Below, piece by piece: positions 10,511-21,670 of a DNA stretch of 64,000 nucleotides. Source of the DNA: Calonectria ilicicola (lineage: Eukaryota > Ascomycota > Sordariomycetes > Hypocreales > Nectriaceae); assembly GCA_020809705.1 (NCBI GenBank), contig CP085827.1:5518001-5582000 (forward strand), read 5' to 3'. The notes under the pieces were generated by a model. It saw only the letters and a program-made list of their open reading frames with translations. It searched no databases and had not been told where the DNA came from. Each line of letters starts with the position of its first letter. Within the stretch, counting starts at the first letter, position 1. Both the position numbers and the translations under genes were made by a program.

Positions 10511-12798
10511 TGAGGTTGCGGATCGTTAGCGGATCGTTAGCGGATCGTTGGTGGCTAGTCGAGGCGTCTGAGATGCTAGTAAAATACCCAGAGCTGCTGA
10601 GACACAAGAACCCATGCGCCACAAGGCGAGAAGCAAATGGGAAATGCAAAAAAAAGAAGCGACCAGCGACATTTTTCAGCAAATGCGACAGCATTACACA
10701 GCCAAGACTTCAGCAGATGCTAGCGGTTATCGCTAATTCCGCCTTTGCTATTGGTCCGCCAACGGCGACGTGGGGAGATGGACCGCTAAAAATTTGCGCC
10801 CGCTGGTTCAATCGTGGCACGTACAGGGAGACAGGGAGCTAGATTAACTATCAAGGTGCCCAAAGGAAACTCTAATGGGCGCGTTGTTTGAGGTTTTGGC
10901 GTTTTGAACCACCGTAAGATGACAACTGCGGGAAATGCGACACAGGCATCATTTTCGTCGCTGTGAATGCCTTCATAATTACTGCCAGGACGACGCGTAT
11001 TTCCCCAATATCTTCCCAGTCGCGTCTGTCTTTTCGGCACGCTCTTTTTCCCGTCGCTTCAATGGCATCCAGTGCCCATATCATGAACCATCAGCTAACG
11101 AGCCTAATGCCATCCCTCGGTAAAAGATTACCTATCTACATGCTTGCTCCCACTTCCCAACATGATGCAAGCCTTCCCATCACGGCCGAGTGCAGGGTGG
11201 GGGTTATCAGACAAGAATAAAGCCCATCAACCTCGCAGATACAGATCCACAAAAGCTGTCTCTTGGTGTAGGTTGGCAATATGCTTATTTTCACTGCCCA
11301 TCGCCAAGATTAGCGTCAACCTAAACCATCTTACTGGCCATGAACGGCGAACATCGTTCTCGAACAAGACATGCGGTACCTTTGGATATTTAATAGTCCA
11401 TGGCTGCACTGTTCCAACCCCAAGTAGCCAAAAGACTTTGCGAAATGTTCACCGACGCGGCTTTGTGGTGTGAGGGAGCGATTGACACTCTCGCGACATG
11501 TGGGGCGTAAGACCTGTCACATATGGCAGATAAGCAGCTTTGAGACCGATTTTGGTGGATGATGTCCCTTGAACGCGCGTACAAATGGACTATTGAGACA
11601 ATAGCTCATCAATCGCCCAAGATTAGCATCAGCTGGCATTATCATCAAGCAAGACAAGTAGATTATCACGGACAGCAACACATGTCCCCGCACCATATCA
11701 TTACCCACCCTACACCACCCGTAATTCATCTCTAGAAATTGATAATTCGGCTTTCGTGATAAGACCGTCGTTCTATACGTGGAAGAAAAAAAAATTTAGC
11801 GTAATGAAATGGGGCGGAATTCGAGCGTTGCACAACCACACACACAGCCCAAAAGGTCAGACCTTCTTGGTTATTTGCTGTGGTTGGAAAAGGAAGTTTG
11901 GGGTAGGCTAGTAGTTCATGGGGAGGGAAATAAATAGAATCTGATACAATAAAATTAAATAAAAATCATGAACATCACCAAGGCAAATGGATCAAACGAT
12001 CCCTCAAAAAGGAAGCCTCAAAATAGCCAAAGAAACTGTTGATTGTGGTGTGTTGCTGTCCTCCTTTGGTGTTGAGACCGGAAGCTCTTTATCACTAAGG
12101 CCGGTGTTGCAGCCGAACTAACTAATCCGCCGACCGAAGCTAATTTTTCAAAAGGTCGAGGGTTCGAACCCACGCTCCCCATCACAGTAAACTTCAATTA
12201 ATAGTTGAGCAATATTTACACAAAGAAATAATTTAGTTCCTTAGCTGTTCAATCACCGTACTACAAAGCCGATCAATAAAGTGGTATAAAATCATTCTCA
12301 TTTCATATTTTTACATATTTCATTACATATCACAGCCCTAGAAACATGCAATTTTTATTCCTTGCCTATTAAACGGATTCTTTCTTGATCCCGTGTTCGG
12401 GTTTTTGCAAATTTCCTGCCCGCGATGAGGTGGATCGTTATGGCCGAGCGTTATACCCGCCGTAAAAATCATCATCTCCTTGATGCATCGGGGCTTGAAG
12501 TTTGGCTTGGTCCGAGCACCCTGGCAGATTTGCAAATCACCAGGACATCTTTCGGACTCATCGTGAATTGACTCTCGATTTTAGCCTAAGATGTGTCGCT
12601 GCGCATGAAGAATCAGAAATGAAGACATGAAGAAGTTTTGCCAAGCAGGTTCTTTGTCAAGGCTCATTTCCGAAAGGACCGCCGGATGATCGTGAGAGTC
12701 GAGGCCCATATAGTTATATATATTGTTGCTAGATTCCATAGTTGTTGTAATTCTTCAATAGCAGATCCAATTTCATTCACTACACCATCGTTTACAAA
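10511..12798. other. long intergenic region; tRNA-3'-half-like relic near 12150-12181
   Basis: No protein gene is supported. At 12163-12174 GGGTTCGAACCC, followed by ACGCTCCCCA, has the form of a tRNA T-loop (B box) and acceptor 3' strand. No matching GGGGAGC 5' strand or D-arm lies upstream and the T-stem has a mismatch, so it is at best a relic. TATA-like ATATAGTTATATATAT lies at about 12707-12722, upstream of the next gene. Confidence 0.4.
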
Positions 12799-14124
12799 AT
12801 GGCTATTAGCAAACTTCAACTCGCAACCTTGCTATGCTATCTTCTCTCTTTTGGGGCTGGCAATCCTTTGGCCACGCAGGATCAACATGAACTGGACACA
12901 TTGGCTGTCGCGCTTCACAATCAGAAACCATACGAAGACTTAAAGGCGGATGCGACGAAAGCTTTCGAAGCAGGAGCGCAGAAGTTTGGCTATGAGACAG
13001 ACTCTCAACCTATACAGGATACTCTTGCCACGGCTGTCGAGGAATTAGCATTTAGCTGCATGCAAAAGGCTGTGAATCAAGATCCCGCTCACCCTCGAGT
13101 CTATCGTTTGTTGGCTCCTCCTAGGACTCGAGCCACAGACGGCTTGAAAATTCCAGGGGGCCGTTATGCGTTCGACAACCCGGATGCCGTTTATCGGACC
13201 ATCCCAATTAGCAGCAACTATAGTTATGTTATCCGTGGACAAAGAACCGCTGGTGGCCCATCGGATGTGACGTTTACTCTCCAGAAGGATGTTACCTCCC
13301 AAGGAACTATCACAATTTTGAGCAATGATGACCTCGACATACAGGCTGATGGGTCATTCGAAATCACCGTTAATTCAAGTACTTCATCTTCGCCAAACCA
13401 CATCCAAAGCAACTCCGAAGCTGTGCAGCTGTTTGTTCGAAATAATCTTGGGGATTGGCTTGCTGAGACCCCCGATAGTCTGGAGGTTGAGCTGGTTGAG
13501 GAAAAACAACTACCAGATGTATTTTCCAATGATACCATCATTGAGAATGCCCGTGGACACTTTGTTGATTCCATCCCGCTCTTTGCAGACTTCTTCTTCA
13601 ACATGGTATTCTCTAACCCGGTCAACGAAATACAGACTCCAATTCAATCACAGACACTCGGAACACTTGTTACTCAAGCAAGCTCACTAGCACCTTACAA
13701 TTTGACCAAGTCAGAGGCCATCATTGTGCACCTCAATCCCGGCCCTGCTACTTATTGGATTTTGCCTGGATATTCACCTTGGATGATTACCGACAGCGCT
13801 CGTGACCGATTGGAGAGTTGGAATAGTAAGCAGGCTGTAGCCAACAGCAATGGAACGTATACTCTGGTGATGAGCGCATCTGACCCAGGTGTTTCCAACT
13901 GGATCAATACCACCGAGTACGGTAGAGGAACCGTCATGGCACGATTCCAGGGTCTCCCGCTTACTGTGGATACTGCGAACCAAATCAGCATCTCAACGCA
14001 ACTGACAACTTTGGATGAACTCGCCACCATTCTGGGAGATGAAGTCAAAGCAGTCTCCACCGAAGAGAGGATTGCTCAGGTCAAGGTTCGACAGGAAGGA
14101 TACGATGCTATCAATGTTTACTAA
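12799..14124 (+). CDS. secreted DUF1214-like protein
   Basis: Single-exon 441-aa protein. Residues 1-21 are a signal peptide (hydrophobic LQLATLLCYLLSFGAG). Around residue 125 the segment FDNPDAVYRTIPISSNYSYV matches the start of DUF1214-type domains (NPDxxYR...I...YxV.G). The domain is then continuous to about residue 400, with many N-glycosylation sequons. DUF1214 proteins often occur with DUF1254, which I do not see here; their biochemical role is not established. The start is the first ATG after a TATA-containing promoter and gives a good leader peptide. No introns, no damage. Confidence 0.75.
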   Translation: MAISKLQLATLLCYLLSFGAGNPLATQDQHELDTLAVALHNQKPYEDLKADATKAFEAGAQKFGYETDSQPIQDTLATAVEELAFSCMQKAVNQDPAHPRVYRLLAPPRTRATDGLKIPGGRYAFDNPDAVYRTIPISSNYSYVIRGQRTAGGPSDVTFTLQKDVTSQGTITILSNDDLDIQADGSFEITVNSSTSSSPNHIQSNSEAVQLFVRNNLGDWLAETPDSLEVELVEEKQLPDVFSNDTIIENARGHFVDSIPLFADFFFNMVFSNPVNEIQTPIQSQTLGTLVTQASSLAPYNLTKSEAIIVHLNPGPATYWILPGYSPWMITDSARDRLESWNSKQAVANSNGTYTLVMSASDPGVSNWINTTEYGRGTVMARFQGLPLTVDTANQISISTQLTTLDELATILGDEVKAVSTEERIAQVKVRQEGYDAINVY

Positions 14125-15315
14125 AGGCATTTTTTTTGTATTTAGTAAAGGAGATCGATGTATTTGATTTGATGAGCAGGTCTTGGATTAATTCTCAAGA
14201 ATGTTGTCATGGCCCTGATGCTGAGTTCTACTCAGATTTAATATTTACACAGTCGCCTAGAGGCTTTCCGATACCATCTTCTTGTACATATATTATTAAT
14301 CGCACAAATTCGTTCTGTGTTTTTAGAGACCTCACGAGGAATAATGCGTGTGGCATGTCACCGCGAAAACGCGTCGATTCAATTCCACGACTTTGCCTAA
14401 TCCGGCAGACGCGCACAGTGGGGTCGTATGCATGGATTGAGAAGCAAAATGTGATGAGGCTTTCGGTATGTAAACTAGTTGGGGTTGTTAATGATTATGG
14501 ATCTGATGGAAGATTAACGGATATTATCGTCATAAACCGGAGACAAACATGTAAATAATGGGATTGTTTCGGTAGATCGGTGAATGATTGATTGAAGACA
14601 AGAATGGTGGCGATGCCTTTTAGCTAGTGAGGGTTGAGCTGTCGGCGTTTTGACACGCTGATCAATATCACAATCACAACCGTGTCCGAGTTTTTTCCCT
14701 CGATAATTATCGCCTTGGTATGCTCTTGCTGGCTTTTGCGCGGCTGAAGTCTAGAAAGCGTGGCATTGAGATTCGTGCTAATCTGGGTGGTCTTGGCAAA
14801 GTGGCAGTGTTTTTGCCAAAACGGGCATTCTTCTGCGCTGCGGATCATGAACCCTGCCGCAGCACGTGAAGAGTGCTGGACGATCCTTGCCTCCAGCAGC
14901 ACGCTTTGCTGTTGCACCACAAGGGAGGGTGGGTTTGGTCGGGGTTTTGAGTGGACATTAGAGCAGATGATTGGACTAACGAGTGCAAAGCCCTTCCAAA
15001 CGGCGCCTAAGAGATTTCAGCTCAATCTGACCACCTTATTCCGTTCAACCTTATCCACTAAAAATAGGAAGCAGTGCTTTGGGCCTGGATAAGCCACCGC
15101 CTGCGCCCAGCAGATCACTGCCAGCGCTAATCATCATGAACTCGTCATCGTGTTTCGGCTCGGCCGAGTGATACAATATAAAGGACGCTCTCACCCGTGA
15201 TATTTTGCCCTGATATCTTCATTCAGTCAATTCAATTGCCATCTTGTCTTCTCTAGCAACAGCAGCTTAACCACACTCAACTCAATCACCACAACATCCA
15301 TTTACTTCAGCAAAA
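14125..15315. other. intergenic between DUF1214-like and myristoylation-type genes
   Basis: 3' flank and promoter only. A 10-bp palindrome CTCGGCCGAG (15159-15168) just upstream of the TATA box has the CGG/CCG form bound by Zn2Cys6 regulators. Nothing else stands out. Confidence 0.5.
15177..15183 (+). promoter_or_regulatory. TATA box of the 15316 gene
   Basis: TATAAAG 133 nt upstream of the start codon, followed by a long C/A-rich, pyrimidine-biased leader typical of well-expressed fungal genes. Confidence 0.55.
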
Positions 15316-16080
15316 ATGGGCAGCGGCGCTTCGAAGCCTGACGGGCCGATGCAAATTCCCGACCATGTCGCCCGCATCGGATTCCCCCACACTCTCCACT
15401 TGGCATGGAAGAAGTCGTGGTCTAAGCTGGTCGTCATCGTTTCCACTCACAAAGGATCACAACCCCTATATGCCGCCAGCATGCCAGTTGGATTTCCTGG
15501 CCCCACAGTCCTGTACCCTGGTGAAGACATCGAGGGCCCGCCAATGTGTTACGTTGAACGGAAACACAACGATTTCACCATTCAGCTCCCTGGGGTGCCT
15601 ATCTATGGTATCATGCCTTCTCAGGCAGCCATGAAATGCGAGAACCCCTATACAACAATCCGGTATACTTTTACCATGCCGGTAGGAAACGGCCCACACC
15701 AGCACTTTGAAACCTTTGAGTGGCGACATTCTAGTGGCGACGAGGTAAAGAGCTTGGGGCTATCTGGCACCGGTTGGAAGCTAGTGAGAACAACACCCAA
15801 TACAACACCACAAAATGGCCACGGTTCTGGTTTCTCAAGTGACGGAAAGGAAGTCGTTGCTATCTTCGCCCCCGCAAAATCTCTGTCCATGTCCATGACG
15901 GATATCGGAGGTTTCCAGTATTTTGGTAGCGGAACTTCGCCCGAAATGGGTTACCACTGGGCTCTGATGGCACTCCTTTCCGCAATCACATTGTTTCAAC
16001 ATCAAAGCGCAAAGAACAACGAACAGACTGGTACAGCCGCTGCTTCAAATGCGGCAGCGGCTGCCGCAGCTTCGGCGTAA
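15316..16080 (+). CDS. putative N-myristoylated protein of unknown function
   Basis: 254-aa single-exon protein starting MGSGASKPDG, which fits the N-myristoylation consensus (Gly2, Ser6, basic nearby), so it is probably lipid-anchored to a membrane. Residues 15-205 form one beta-rich domain with PTVLYPGEDIEGPPM, TIRYTFTMPVG and TFEWRHSSG. The overall form loosely resembles LURP-one/tubby-like phospholipid-binding folds, but I would not assign it. The C-terminus has a hydrophobic stretch (YHWALMALLSAITLF) and ends in an alanine run. CAAAATGG is a favourable start context. No introns or damage. Confidence 0.75.
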   Translation: MGSGASKPDGPMQIPDHVARIGFPHTLHLAWKKSWSKLVVIVSTHKGSQPLYAASMPVGFPGPTVLYPGEDIEGPPMCYVERKHNDFTIQLPGVPIYGIMPSQAAMKCENPYTTIRYTFTMPVGNGPHQHFETFEWRHSSGDEVKSLGLSGTGWKLVRTTPNTTPQNGHGSGFSSDGKEVVAIFAPAKSLSMSMTDIGGFQYFGSGTSPEMGYHWALMALLSAITLFQHQSAKNNEQTGTAAASNAAAAAAASA

Positions 16081-17713
16081 AACAACGACTCTTGACAATT
16101 TTGGATAACACCAAGGGCTTCTTTTTTTCTTGTATAGTGGGTATGTATTAATAGTCATGATGAATATGAATAGGGATGGATATGATAGTGCATTGCCATG
16201 CATAAGATTTTGGAGACCATTAGGCAAAGGCCCGAGGATTAGATAAAGCTGATAGGCTCTGTTGAAACTTATCAAGCACCTGGAAATGAGAATATCAAAA
16301 TTGCCAACGTTTCAGCTTTGTATTAATTTGTGCACATCTGACGTGAATGAGTGGAAGACACATTTAAAGATTTAAATTTGTGTGAAATTGAAGTGAAAAA
16401 GGCACGTTGACAGTGGGGGGATTTGGAACGTCAGCGTCCTCCCACACTCATTTTATCACATCAAGGTCATTGAAAACCTTCACCTCAAGCTTTTACACAC
16501 ATATACCATACGGCAGAAAGGGTACAGGCTGCCACTTTGCCATCGCATCTAGCAGGCAAGAACAATCGGAGTGCTCCCTAGCCTAGGTCGAGCTGCCTCT
16601 CACAGGGGATATCCAACCAAAACACACACTCATTTTATCACGGTTTAGCGTCTGCTCTACCGCTAATGCTTCTAATAAGACTCGGTCTTTTGATATCTAA
16701 TAATAATAGATGTTCAGCTAGAGGCATAGCATGCTTAAACTTAGCCTTGATTATGTTCAAAGACTTGCTGACCCTAGCCTCACTTGCAGTTGCGAACCCC
16801 GCCGTCTAGCCAAATTTGAGCATCGCCCTTGGCCTACTTCATAATGGCTACACACTCCAACAGCAAGCCCAGTCTTTATAGCGCTGACTCTAGCTGCCTA
16901 CCGCTGTGATTGGAGATGATAGTACCGGACATGTTGGCTGGTGTTGGATAGTAAGCTTTGTACCCTCGGTTGTAGTACTTCATTCGGACCAAATCTCCTT
17001 TTTCGTCGGGACCTGCGACTCATCCTCAGTGGGAGATTCATCTGCAGTTGTTAAGCTAGTTGCACTGTCTCAATTCAGATGCCTGTTGTGTGAGGGATAT
17101 ACTTATGCACATTTACCCTTACATCCGCATGACCTGGGAAATTCTGACACGTGGGTGGCCATGTCATCATCTCAGCCAGATAACTTGTCTCAGCTTGGCG
17201 CTTTGTTGCATCATCGAGCGGCAATCCATCAGGGGATTCGACTTGGGTTACCAAGATATAATCTCGATGCAAGATATGTTTCAATAGTAATTTGCATCAC
17301 CACTGACAGCTAAACCCCTTCGCAATGCATTGGTAATCCACTTGGCCATGATCTCATCGCATTCATCTGATTCATAACCTCAAGACTCTCACGACGTAGT
17401 GTTAGCGCTGAGTGGCGTCTAATTAGGCCATTTCTGTTTAGTTCAATATGAATTTCCATCCCCGAAATGCAATTGTTTCAGCCTTAGTGTTGAATTTCAT
17501 GGTTCTGGGGGCTCACTGGATACAGATCGATGCAAAATATGCGCGAATAAAGCAATGCCGGCTCTTAGTGCTGCAGTGTGACTTTAGAGGTGAATTCTGT
17601 GGTGGCAAAATCTCGTATTTAAGGGTTATGTCCCCGCCATCTCTCCGCAGGCTCAATGTTTCTTTTTCATAAATTCTCATCCCTCTGCCCTCCTAGAAAT
17701 CCTACATAAAACA
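16081..17713. other. intergenic, no gene supported
   Basis: Contains scattered short frames only. The phrase ACACTCATTTTATCAC occurs twice (about 16446-16461 and 16626-16641), a short dispersed direct repeat of unknown meaning. Confidence 0.5.
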
Positions 17714-20054
17714 ATGTCCGCACTAACCAGTGCCCTGATTGATTATTATGAGCTCAAATGTCCTCAAGGCGGCGATGCGTACTTCTGTGAAGGTAATTGG
17801 ATGGAATTCATAACTTGCTGCACTAGTGATCCATGCACCCGCCAGGCAGGGGGAATTTGTCCCAAAGAGAATCTTAGAAACATGACCTTCAGAGCTACGA
17901 AAGAGATGATCGATGGGCCTCCCGACGGGATGAACTGGGCTTGGGGACTTTGCGATCCTACTTCAGACATAATGATCGGCAACATGGGGGTGTGCGCAAA
18001 TTTTAGCAGTGTCCAATTATTTGGTTGCTGTGACACGGTGAGCGACTGCGAAAACGGGGGAGTATCCCTTTGCAAGGGAAAATTTGCGCCTGTACTGTTG
18101 GGCGGCTTTGGGAAGCAACGACGCGATTTTCTCGGCGCAGTTAAAAGCAGCTCATACAACTCCGGGGACTTAAAGTCTAAGAACAATTCTTCATCTACCG
18201 CTACAGCATACAGTTTCCCGAATATCGACAGCCCAGAAGGCCATTGGTTGTCGGTTCGTCCCGGAGAGCTGACGGCTATATTAATTGGCGCTGCATTCAC
18301 TGTTGCGGCTTTTCTTACCTTCATTTTCGTATACCTGTGGAGGCCAAAGAGAACAATCCGGTATGCTATTCTTTTCAATCTTAGCGTAACAAACGGATCG
18401 CCGTCGCCGTCGCGACAAGATCCACATTTCCACACCTCGTAGCTAACGGTTTTAGTCTTCGACAAACTTCATGGCAACAATATGAGCCAGTAGCCACCGT
18501 TCCCCTTACAGATATCACATCCAGATCCGCTGAAAATAAAAACTGGCATTCTGGCCCACAGAAGTTGTGTGTTAAAGGATTCGGATGGTATTGTGGGCTA
18601 GTCTGGGATGTTTTCTTGACCATTTCACCGCTGCCCTTTATAGGTAATGTTTTAGTACAACTATTTAATAAATATTTCTCATCCAATATATAGCATTAGC
18701 GGGAATCGCCCTTTGTCTTGACGATCAACCACAATCTCCAGAAGGCCAGAAAGTCTCCAAAATAGCGCGACTGGGTCCCACAATATATCCCATTATATTT
18801 GCAGCTATTGCCAGTCGGTTCTATAAAAATATTTCACGCTGGCGCCTTGAACAGCACCAAGGCATTTGCATAGCAAGTCTTGAGCAAATATTTGGCAGTC
18901 AAAACCTTGCTGGAGCTTTCGAACGCTTTTTCTTTATCAGAACCCAAACTTCCATTGGATTCCTTATTCTTGTTATTTGGCTAATGTCTCCTCTTGGCGG
19001 CCAAGGCACTGCTAGGTTACTTTCAATCGGAGATGCTATTTCTAGCAAAACAATTTATTACTTTCACCCCAGCTATCAAATATCAGCCTATGCTATTTAT
19101 ACTTGGGCTGATTATTTTGATTATAATATTAAAGGTTTGTATTCCTTCAGTCTTATGGCCCCAGAGTCGCAGAGGCTCTCTAGCACAGACCAATGGGGTT
19201 TGCCCAAGATCCCCCAATGGGTTAAAAGCAAAGGAGATGTTTATGATATTGACGACGCCGCTCTTAGAAGTGGTGAATTACACTATACATCACTTCTCGG
19301 GATTAAAGCTCAAGGCCTCGTCGACTCGAAAAAAAGCATATTGCATAATTTTACTATTGAAACATCATACTTGGACCTTGAGTGTGCTCCATTAGATATT
19401 GCTGGGATGATTTCACCATACAATAAGTATGAGGACCAACTCAATCTCACCGAAGCATTTTACAATAGTTCATTTGCAGCTAATCTGACAACATCGGAAG
19501 CATATCCAGATAAAATGGCGCGTACAAATCTGCTCTATTCCATTGGAAATGCTGCATATTTGCAGCCGTTTGCATCGTTTAATTGCACTGTTTTACCGAT
19601 TGTCTTTGAAACGGAAATTAATTGCGGTCCAAACCCATCTACAACTTGCTCAGCACGGCGTCAACGACTCATTAAACATAAATCTATAGGGACTCAACTT
19701 TTGGATCGATTGATGATGGACTATCCAGCTTTAAACAATTTCTTCACGGCTTGGTCCTTGACAGATGGGCCCTCCGCAACACCAACTATCAATTACTTCA
19801 TTGGACAGGCAAATCTATACTCAGGAGAAGGGTGGAGTGATTGGGGTAACCCTCCTATCAGCACAGCTCTTATCTCAAGACGACTTACGACCGTGTTTAA
19901 TACCTTCTGGATGGCTAGCCTAGACCCTCTTGGCTACAACAACTTTTCATTTGCAGCAATCCCGAAATATAATACGGTCCCCAAGTATGTGCCAAATACC
20001 AATGCCTTTTTGAATACCACACAAGCGCAAGTAAGAATTCAGAACCACGTTTAT
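17714..20054 (+). pseudogene. large fungal membrane protein with Cys-rich ectodomain, 3' end cut off by an LTR
   Basis: Exons 17714-18360, 18456-18643 and 18694-20054 (introns 95 and 50 nt) read in frame for 732 codons. Residues 1-130 form a Cys-rich domain (CTSDPCTR, FGCCDTVSDC). A single membrane helix follows near residue 186-208 (LTAILIGAAFTVAAFLTF). After the second intron comes a multi-helix part with LGPTIYPIIFAAI and WLMSPLGGQ, a motif set of a large uncharacterised fungal membrane-protein family. A long N-glycosylated extracellular segment follows. The frame then runs directly into a 215-bp LTR at 20055, which supplies 50 foreign codons before a stop; the family's remaining C-terminal helix and tail are absent. 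It is therefore a truncated gene. Confidence 0.75.
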
Positions 20055-20269
20055 TGTAAAGATGTGGGACCAAGAGGACCAATCAAGCACGCATACCGAA
20101 TGTGTACTAGCGCAAGACGCTATAGGGCAAGGACGCCCACAACAGTATCATGTAGTGAGTGCAGGCGAACGGTTCTACAGTTCGTCAAGTTGAAGTCTTG
20201 GTAATAAGAACAGAGGTCTATTGCGGTCCCATTCGTGCTTCACCCTAGTCGTGAATCCAGTTCGTTACA
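20055..20269 (-). repeat. LTR family B, copy 2 (inverted relative to copy 1)
   Basis: Reads TGTAAAGATGTGG...CCAGTTCGTTACA, the reverse complement of the 3350 copy, 215 bp. The flanks are TTTAT and CATAA, which are not a duplication. So this copy marks a recombination junction rather than a simple insertion. Confidence 0.9.
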
Positions 20270-20353
20270 CATAACATAAACAAACGAGTGCATAAAAGAA
20301 TCAAGCATCCCAACAACCAAATCCTTTGTCATATAGTACAGTCAGAAAGTGCA

Positions 20354-21474
20354 TTACTTCTTTGTTGGATGCTTCTTGCCCTTCTTCCTAGAAGGCTCCA
20401 CAGTGGAGGATCGCGTGTGATGAATGATGCTCTCTGCAAGCTCAGCACCCTGGTTTGCGGACGGAGCTTCGTTCTTGATCTCCCCCTTCTCATATTCATC
20501 GTCAGTTGCAGCAGGCGAAGCTGGTGGGAAAGGTGATGTGATAGCAACCTCCGTTGAGTCTTGTGGCGGTGCCTCTTCAGAAGAAGATGGCAATGAAGTC
20601 ACCAGCGCCCGTTCTTATTAGGATTCTCGTGACTTCTTAGAGGGTGTTTCCTCAATATCCGATGAAGAGGTAGCAGTGCGCTTCTTCATGGGCGGTGTGC
20701 TTGGACCTAGTTGACCAGCTGCTTGTGTCAATGTCTTGGGCGGTGACCGAAACTTCGATCGGGCATTACTAAAGGCACTGGGTCGGCCATTGGAAGATTC
20801 GCCTGCAGCTCGAGGTGGTTTAGCAGCCGGTGGCGGAGTTGTCTTCTCTGGGAAGCTCTAAACGTCGGGAACAATAATAAAGACATAGTCATTTTCGTCT
20901 TCGGGAGGGTTCACCATGTGTTTGTGATCAAGCAGACCAACCACCTTGCCTAAGCAAGAGAAAGGAATGCCGGGGACAAATGAGGATTCAGGCTTCTCCA
21001 TCATTTTCTTACATAAGATGGAAAACGGGAGCGCGTGAATTGGGAAAAGAATGAAGACTCGGAAGGGATGGAAGCCCTTAAAAGGCAATCTATCTTCTTG
21101 TCCTGGTGTAAGATAGGTAGAGCATTGCACCTCGGCGCAGCACTTAAGCTGAGGTTCATCAAACATTGGCAAACTTTCCCGTTTAAGAGTGGCCCTTCCA
21201 GACCCAAGGACTTGGCCAAAAATAGTAGCAATAGGTGGGATTTGCGGGATTGTAGCAGAGTGAAGCCTTTGATGTGAAACAAAAGAGATAGAAAAGTTAG
21301 ATTGATTATTAAAATACAATGGGAGCCGAAACGTGTGTCGTTTTCTCTGGATGTCAAACAACTCACCGCACAGACCATATTTAGCATTGTGGCTATACAC
21401 AGCGCGAATAATGGCTTACGAAATGTATACTTGCAATGGACATTCGCCGGGATTATAGTTAGCCCGTTTCCCAC
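20354..21474 (-). pseudogene. unknown nuclear-type protein, paralogue 1, broken by in-frame stops
   Basis: Minus-strand frame read from about 21474. The start MGNGLTIIPANVHC is followed by probable introns. The main conserved block at 21290-20861 contains FKGFHPFRVFILFPIHALPF and ENDYVFIIVPDV. In the same frame there follow a TAG (20858-20860), a Pro/Ser/Lys-rich tail, TAA TAA (20615-20620), more Ser/Pro-rich sequence and a basic end (SRKKGKKHPTKK) with a final TAA at 20354. The stops fit C-to-T changes of Gln codons. I do not recognise the family; the conserved block is beta-rich and the tail looks like a nuclear-localised linker. A diverged paralogue lies at 24742-25723 in the same orientation. 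Nearly intact otherwise. Confidence 0.6.
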
Positions 21475-21670
21475 TTGAGAAAAGTCCTACCTATCAAACC
21501 ACAAGAGTAATAACCACGTCTTGATGACATGTACACGTATGACAAGGGCGGTTCAGCCGCACGAGGCTGGCGGCTAGACTACCGGCATTCAAAAACCCCT
21601 CAAACTGCGGGTCCTCTGACATCTACACAGTGATAAATCCATCTCCTAGTATTTTCGCTGCCATCTAAAT

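Noticed and set aside
12150..12181. tRNA gene
   Set aside because: A T-loop and acceptor 3' strand are present but the 5' acceptor strand, D-arm and anticodon arm are not found upstream.
17764..18465. 233-aa minus-strand protein
   Set aside because: Antisense of the Cys-rich exon, whose plus-strand reading has a Cys-rich domain, membrane helix and splice-consistent continuation.
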